Positions 58,258 through 64,000 of a stretch of 64,000 bases of DNA are shown here, one piece after another (position 1 is the stretch's first letter; each line of letters starts with the position of its first letter). Origin of the DNA: Drechslerella dactyloides (Eukaryota; Ascomycota; Orbiliomycetes; Orbiliales; Orbiliaceae). The position numbers and the translations under genes were made by a program. The notes under the pieces are model-generated. The model was not told the origin of the DNA, ran no database searches, and worked only from the letters and a program-made list of their open reading frames with translations. The stretch is taken from the NCBI GenBank assembly GCA_020064725.1, contig JAGTWJ010000002.1, positions 4,898,001-4,962,000 of the forward strand, read 5' to 3'.

Positions 58258-58415
58258 ACTGTTGGTCTTGCACTTCCTCGATCGCCTTCCTTCCACATCC
58301 ACCATCCCATCTTCCATCTTCCAATCGCAAGAAGCCCTTCTTCCAATTGTATATATTCTTCATTTGTTTGTATAAACCATAGGCTACTAGCAAGATCTAG
58401 TCCCGCTCCATCAAC

Positions 58416-60263
58416 ATGCCGGCATTCAGCAAGATCGCTCTTTTCACCTCCCTCATCGCCTACGTCGCTGCTCAGCAGCCCGGTTCCGTCACCGCTGAGA
58501 CGCATCCCTCTCTCGTCTCGTACACCTGCACCAGGTCTGGCGGTTGTACCTCCAAGAACACCAAGATTGTCGTTGACGCCAACTGGCGCTGGCTCCGTAA
58601 CAACCAGGCCAACCAGTACAACAACTGCTACACTGGAAACACGTTCGATGCTACTCTTTGCTCGAGCAATGTCGCCTGCGCTTCTAACTGCGCTCTCGAG
58701 GGTGCTGACTACGCAGCTACCTACGGTATCACCACCAGCGGCAATGCCTTGACCCTCAAGTTCGTCACTCGGTCCTCCACCACCAATGTCGGCTCCCGTG
58801 TCTACTTGATGGATGACGATACCAACTACACTATCTTCAACCTTGTTGGTCGGGAGTTTACTTTCGATGTTGACGTCTCCAACATGCCATGTGGTGTCAA
58901 CGCTGCCTTGTACACAGTTGAGATGGACAAGGATGGTGGTATGGCCAAGCACCCCGGCAATAAGGCTGGTGCTAAGTACGGTACTGGTTACTGTGATGCT
59001 CAGTGCCCGCACGACTTGAAGTTCATCGCTGGTGAGGGCAACGTCGAGGGATGGACTTCATCTTCCGTTGATTCCAACGCTGGTTTCGGTACTGCTGGCT
59101 CTTGCTGTAACGAGATGGATATCTGGGAGGCCAACTCCATCTCCAACGCCTACACCCCCCACGTCTGCTCGCCAACTGGTCTTTACCGTTGCGAAGACCC
59201 AGTTGAGTGCGGCGATGGCTCCAACAGATACGCTGGTGTCTGCGACAAGGATGGTTGCGATTTCAACCCCTTCCGTCAGGGCGACAAGAACTTCTACGGT
59301 CCAGGAAAGACCGTTGACACCAACAAGAAGATTACCGTTGTCACTCAGTTCATCACCGATGACATGACCACCACTGGCAGACTTGTCGAGATCCGTCGTG
59401 TCTGGGTTCAGAACAACCAGGTTATCCTCGAGTCCAAGAACACCTGGCCTGGCATTGGCGACTACAACTCCATCACCGACGATTACTGTGTTAAGCAGAA
59501 GAGCGTCTTTGGTGACAACCCGTACTTCAACCAGCACGGTGGTCTCGTCGGAATGGGCACTTCCCTCAAGCGCGGTCACGTTCTCGCCCTCTCCATCTGG
59601 GCTGACTTCGCTGCCCATCTGCTGTGGCTCAACTCCCCATACCCAGTTGATGCGGACCCGAACGCTCCTGGTGTTTCCCGTGGTACTTGCTCGACAGACT
59701 CTGGTAACCCACCTGATCTTGTCGCCAACTCCCCCAACAGCTCCGTCACCTACTCGAACATCAGGGTTGGTGAGCTCTGCTCGACATTCGGCACTGGCAT
59801 CACGTAAGTCTACTTGTAATAGTTCCACATCATTCAATTGGCATCCATTGCTGACCGCATCAAATAGCCCACCATCATCCGTCTGTGGTCCTTATGTCCC
59901 ACCTGGTGGCACTGGCACCACGACCACTTCCCGGACGACCACCCGGACATCGACTACCTCGTCTCGCACCACCACGACTTCGTCCCGCACCACCACGACC
60001 TCTTCCCGCACCACCACTCGCTCCACCACCACCTCGACTCGCACCACCACTCGCACCACCACTACCCGCACTACCACTGGCAGCAACCCCGCCCAGACAA
60101 AGGTCAGTATCCTGTTCCCTAATAGCCACAATTCTACGCGGCGGATTGCTGACTCTGTTAACAGTGGGGACAATGCGGTGGCATTGGCTGGACTGGCGCG
60201 ACTAACTGCGTCAGTGGATCTACCTGCCAGTCCCTTAACCCATACTACTCCCAGTGCTTGTAA
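58416..60263 (+). CDS. Secreted GH7 cellobiohydrolase with C-terminal CBM1 (573 aa)
   Basis: Extracellular cellulase. Three exons: 58416-59803, 59868-60102, 60165-60263. A signal peptide (MPAFSKIALFTSLIAYVAA) ends before QQPG. The GH7 domain shows DANWRWL, NCYTGNTFDATLC, CALEGADYAATYG and the catalytic block EMDIWEAN, with nucleophile Glu 233, Asp 235 and acid/base Glu 238. Text such as CDFNPFRQGDKNFYGPGKTVDT and HGGLVGMGTSL resembles cellobiohydrolase I more than endoglucanase. After about 470 residues comes a Thr/Ser/Arg linker with repeated SRTTT units. The last exon encodes a full CBM1 (WGQCGGIGWTGATNC, then CQSLNPYYSQCL) with its conserved Cys and aromatic residues. Domain-bordering introns are usual for this module. 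The linker's regular Arg content is unusual. Length is slightly above the common 510-550 aa because of the longer linker. Confidence 0.95.
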
Positions 60264-61546
60264 GCTTTCCAATTGGGGAGTCTTGATAGCTGCGCTGATC
60301 TTCCGCACGAAGAATCCAACGTGAGCATTAAGCGCTAGACTGCAGACGGAGGACCGGGGTATTCCCATGTACATTCAGAATGTTATACCTTGTACATAGG
60401 TGTATAATCATTTCCGCGTTGTTTTGTGATGCTTTTGATAATGGTTGAGTTGATGCCCTTGGTTTTTCTCCTTCTCCTGTATATTTTTTATCATGAAAAA
60501 GGCATCATGAGGTGAGGCTGCTGCTATGGAAGGAAGTTGGGCACATGCATGGAAGATTGATCACAAAGCTTTGTATTCGCTGAATTCCTGTAGTAAGCTC
60601 TCTTTTCACGATCCAATTTATCCCCTAGCTACGTTCATAGACTCGTCCCTTCTCCATGGAAGTGCCGCTTTTTGCTTGTGGAACAGATGCATTCGTCCCT
60701 ACAATAATTTTAAAACGCATATCTTGGGAAGCGCGGATATTCTTGGCCTTTGCCGTAGCATTTAGCACCCTCTCGATTTTGTGGCGATTCTTAGAAATGA
60801 TATCGGAGAATAACCCGTCGGTTATATTGCAACTTCTAGTCGCGTGATATGCTGTTCATTCTCAGGCTGCAGTCGATACGAGGGGACCCTTGCAGCTTTC
60901 GTGCCAGGGTTATAGCTGGGAAACCCCTTTAATATTTGAGGGCATATATCGAGTATATATCTCTATCTCAATATTATTCGCGTAATAGTACATAGCATAG
61001 TTATGGAGGTATGTCAGAGAGTTATCGGTTCTGGCTAATATCATCGGCTTGCGAAAACCAAGGGTTCCGGATTATAGAACGCCGAGACTGAACTCCTATT
61101 TTCGTTAAGAATTGGATGCCGAACTGATATTACAAATATCTTAGAGATATTGAACACATCCACCTCCTAAGTCAAGAGACCTGGTTGGCCAATTGGTTCT
61201 CGTCAGATACATGCACCGTGGTGCCAGGTTGAAGCGGTATACGATAACTTAAAAACAAGTCTGATAGGTGTACCGAACTTTATAAAGAGATATCTGGAAA
61301 AGAAAGGTTCTGGTTTACAAGAACGGATATATCTGATAAGTCGCAAGTTAGTTTGTGATGTGAGGCATTATCGAAAAGTATCATTATATAGTAATTTTGG
61401 TAATGCTATATGAACATGGGGTCTAGATGGTCTCATGAGAATCCATACATGATCGAAAATAATGTCATGAAGAAACTGATTATAAAATGTATGCAAATGT
61501 AACGTAAATCGCACTTTGTTCATGCCAACAACTACTGGTTGGATGC
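60264..61546. other. Convergent intergenic region, AT-rich
   Basis: 3' flanks of the cellulase and peptide transporter genes. The text tctggtttacaagaac at 61311 resembles the MITE terminus but lacks a partner and target duplication. No gene seen. Confidence 0.5.
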
Positions 61547-63751
61547 TTATGGGGTATCCGCAATGCTTTCCCTCCGTTTCGCCATCTCCCCTGGAGTCAA
61601 AGGCTCGACCTTGTCTTGGTCGGCAAACATCTTGCCAACAGGCAGCTGATTGAGCTCGTGCTCCTGGGCATCCAGACCTCTGAACTGCAGCCAGAATAAC
61701 ACACCACCAACAGTAGCGATGATTGCCACAGAGCCGTAGTTCCATACTAAAAGTGGGTCTTCAGATAAGCTCACAAATGCCTCGCCGATGGCGGCGGAGA
61801 TGGCATTGGTGAACAGGAAAACAGACATGACGAGAGAGCGCATGTTCTTGGGGGCCTTGGTAAAGGCATATTCCAATCCCGTTATAGAGGCGAAGATCTC
61901 GGAGAGAGCGATCAGGACGTAAGACCCTGTCTGAGCCCAGACATTGATGTCGGTGGGGGCGCAGCCCTTGCGGGCGGCGTACTTGCCGCACTCAGAGTGT
62001 TTATAGCTGTGGCGTTCTGAGTCAGCACTTGTTCTGGAAGAAAGTTCGTGTCTTAAAGTCTCAGGCTAAGTTCGCGTTGCGTGGTCACGGGAGACCGTAA
62101 TGCAACACCAACTCGGGGCGAAGCCACGAAAGAAAAAAGAGGAAAACTTACATGTAGTATTGGATGATGCAAGCCCAGATCATGGCGGCAGCACCAGTGA
62201 AGAAACCAAAAGTAATCTTCTTCAGCGCCGTAAAGTTGATCTTGGCCTTCCTCAATGCGGGGTATATCAGCATGTCGCAGATCGGGATCAGGATAACCAA
62301 TGCCAAGGGATCCAAGTTGTTGACAATGTCGTTCGGCAGACCGTTAAGCTTCATGACAGCGGCTTGGGAGACAAGGTTGTTGTTGATCTGGTTGTAGCAC
62401 AGCCACCAGAGCGGAAGCCAGACGAAGACCGAGCAGGCATGGAACCCGCGGCGAACTTCATCTACCCAATGATCGTCAAAGGTCATCCAGGACGGGCGAT
62501 TCTCAGGAGCGACATGGGAAGGCTTGACCATGTCCCACATAGTTCCGTCGTTCAAGTGTTTGAAACTGGGTGGTGTTAGTATCAAAAGCTTGAAATGATG
62601 ACGGATGCATGGGGGATATTGGGCTTACGTTGCGACCGGGTTGAGGTGCCACCTTCCCTTCTGAGCAAAGACAAAGGCTTTCATCGCCTTGGACAATACG
62701 CTCCCTTGCGGCGGGGAGCGGACATAACGCTTTCGGCAGACCAAGAGGACGATTGGGCAGCAGCAGAAGACCATGGTCGGTAGCAGAAATGAGAGCCAGA
62801 AGCCGACGTATTTCTCAGCATAGACCATTGTAATCTACGTTTTTGTTAGCTCGTGACCTCGTATTCATAGTGCATACGCTAAAAGGAGGGTAGACCTTAC
62901 CTGTCCGATCAAAGCACCGATATTTATCATCAAGTAGAAGTACATGTAGATCCTTGAAGCTGTGACAGCAGGGTCCACGATGACTTTCTCACCTGACGGT
63001 AAGGTTTGGACCCTGAGGTACGTGTTGCCACTCTGTTCGGCGACAAGGGGGGAGATGTTGGCTTTGAAGCCGCCAGTTCCGATACCCATGACGACCAGAG
63101 CTACAGCGAAGCAGCCTAGTGCGCCGTTTGGGTTGTCAATAACGGTAGGGACAGCGGAGACGACGAGAAGAACATGGCCGACCATTGCGATAGCGACAGC
63201 TACGCAGATAGTTTTGTAGCGACCCCAGTAAGTATCGGCGATGTAGGCGCCGAAGAGCGGGAGTAGGTAGACCCAAAATGTGTTAAAGGTTCCTAGACCT
63301 GTCGAGGCTCGCTGGCCACGGCCCAAGGCGCCAGATTGGCCGTCAGGGCCACCAGCGCCGCTGCGAGAGCCATCCGGTCGGCTCTGCTGGATAAAGTTGG
63401 TGACTTTTCTGCGAGTTAGCTAGCAGATCCAGCCAGATATAAGATCGTACGACTCGAGGAACACTTACACACAACAGTGGTACCGTAGTAGGAGAAGCGC
63501 TCGCACAGCTCGACGAAGGCAATTGTGTAAGCGTTCCACGGGATTTTGTCGGAGACATGGCGCAGAGTAGTCATCTCCTCTTCTGTCGGCGCGTCTTCCT
63601 CCTCACGTTCAAAGGCGCCATGATTCTTGTCATGACCATCGTAAGCGGGCAAGCCGACTTCAGGTCTACGATGCTCATGCTTTTCGTCGAGAGGGAGTGT
63701 AAGCGCAGGATCGTGCTTCGCCGCGAAGGCGACGTCGTCTGGCTGGCTCAT
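61547..63751 (-). CDS. PTR2: Proton-coupled di/tripeptide transporter, PTR2 type (621 aa)
   Basis: Plasma-membrane POT-family importer of short peptides. Five exons: 63751-63469, 63403-62901, 62834-62629, 62565-62152, 62006-61547, phases 1/0/2/2 consistent. The acidic cytosolic N-terminus (about 75 residues) precedes LCERFSYYG, the conserved ExxERFxYYG-like proton/peptide motif of helix 1. The first signature is GAYIADTYWGRYKTI and the second FYLMINIGAL. Further helices follow through SVFLFTNAISAAIGEAF and a cytosolic tail ending RRESIADTP. Intron 1 needs an AAAAG acceptor to give VVFTNFIQQ; the CAG five bases earlier would put a stop in frame with this donor. Length matches yeast Ptr2 (601 aa). 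It converges with the cellulase gene. Confidence 0.93.
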
Positions 63752-64000
63752 TGTTGCTGGTGGAGTTTGGTATAAACTCTATGTGCGATTATGCAGTATG
63801 CCTGTTGCACAAACAAAACGAGAAACCAGCTCTGGATGCGCGGTGATCGACGGCGGTTGTATCTTCTCAGAAGATCGCGAAAGAAGAGTGGAAGAAGATG
63901 AAGAATGTCGCGCGACGGCGAATGGATTTTTTTTTCTTTCCTTCTCAAAGTCCCTGGACCACGAGGAGAATCGCTCTCGTTATATGCCAAACTGAGAATT
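63752..64000. promoter_or_regulatory. Upstream region of the PTR2 gene
   Basis: 249 bases to the window end; contains the leader and probably part of the promoter of the transporter. No specific site is claimed. Confidence 0.4.

Larger units (their letters stand above)
54264..58415. other. 4.2-kb gene-free, AT-rich block with transposon relics
   Basis: Contains two MITE-like elements (54826-55246 and 55875-55927), a short palindromic element candidate (54304-54384), a 9-nt tandem repeat at 57093-57118, and the cellulase promoter at its right edge. ORFs at 56337-56738 (plus) and 56949-56614 (minus) lack recognisable content. Confidence 0.6.

Noticed and set aside
58191..59012. 273-codon minus-strand frame
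   Set aside because: Antisense shadow of the GH7 coding exon, Val/Gly/Asp-rich as expected for such shadows.
61172..61326. Possible third MITE copy (ggttctcgtcagat ... tctggtttacaagaac)
   Set aside because: Ends are imperfect and I found no target-site duplication.

Overview
This is a stretch of nuclear chromosome from a filamentous ascomycete (Pezizomycotina). The evidence is split genes with short introns (about 60-100 nt), GTRAGT-type donors and CTAAC-type branch points, pyrimidine-rich tracts just upstream of coding starts, and a gene set that includes an AspB/Cdc3-type septin, a GH7 cellulase with a fungal cellulose-binding module and a PTR2 peptide transporter. The sequence alone does not place it to class. 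Exon structures below were read by hand by joining frames at GT-AG sites and checking phase.

Left part (1-50.8 kb) is mostly housekeeping. In order: an unrecognised charged protein (93-956, +); mitochondrial pyruvate dehydrogenase E2 (1503-3286, +); an unrecognised protein with a hydrophobic N-terminus (3901-5088, +); the ER P5A ATPase Spf1 (5769-9981, +); the Arf exchange factor Sec7 (17038-10573, -); a very large GYF-domain protein (24243-18475, -); a PLP enzyme of the LolT/Egt2 type (29283-30906, +); a Pom33/TMEM33 membrane protein (32951-31930, -); an enoyl-CoA hydratase/isomerase (34071-35217, +); an AspB-like septin (37997-39861, +); a quinone-oxidoreductase-like enzyme (41408-42715, +); an unrecognised Cys-rich protein (44537-46111, +); a Rossmann-fold NAD(P)-binding protein (47825-46957, -); and a two-RRM RNA-binding protein (49581-50819, +). 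Spf1, Sec7, Pom33 and the GYF protein all belong to families of the early secretory pathway or nuclear envelope, but nothing suggests a functional cluster.

Right part (50.8-64 kb) is gene-poor, more AT-rich and looks accessory. It holds a small two-helix membrane ORF, a GNAT acetyltransferase, two related transposon relics with perfect 8-bp target duplications (a 421-bp MITE and a 53-bp micro-element with the same ends), a degenerate tRNA-like sequence, then a secreted GH7-CBM1 cellulase (58416-60263, +) and a PTR2 peptide transporter (63751-61547, -), both nutrient-acquisition functions.

The most notable observations are the 53-bp element that is almost nothing but terminal inverted repeats yet has an intact target-site duplication, a start codon split by an intron in the Spf1 gene, a 4-nt first coding exon in the septin gene, and a 5-kb intergenic region with a strong purine/pyrimidine strand bias. 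I found no CRISPR, rRNA, convincing tRNA or secondary-metabolite cluster.
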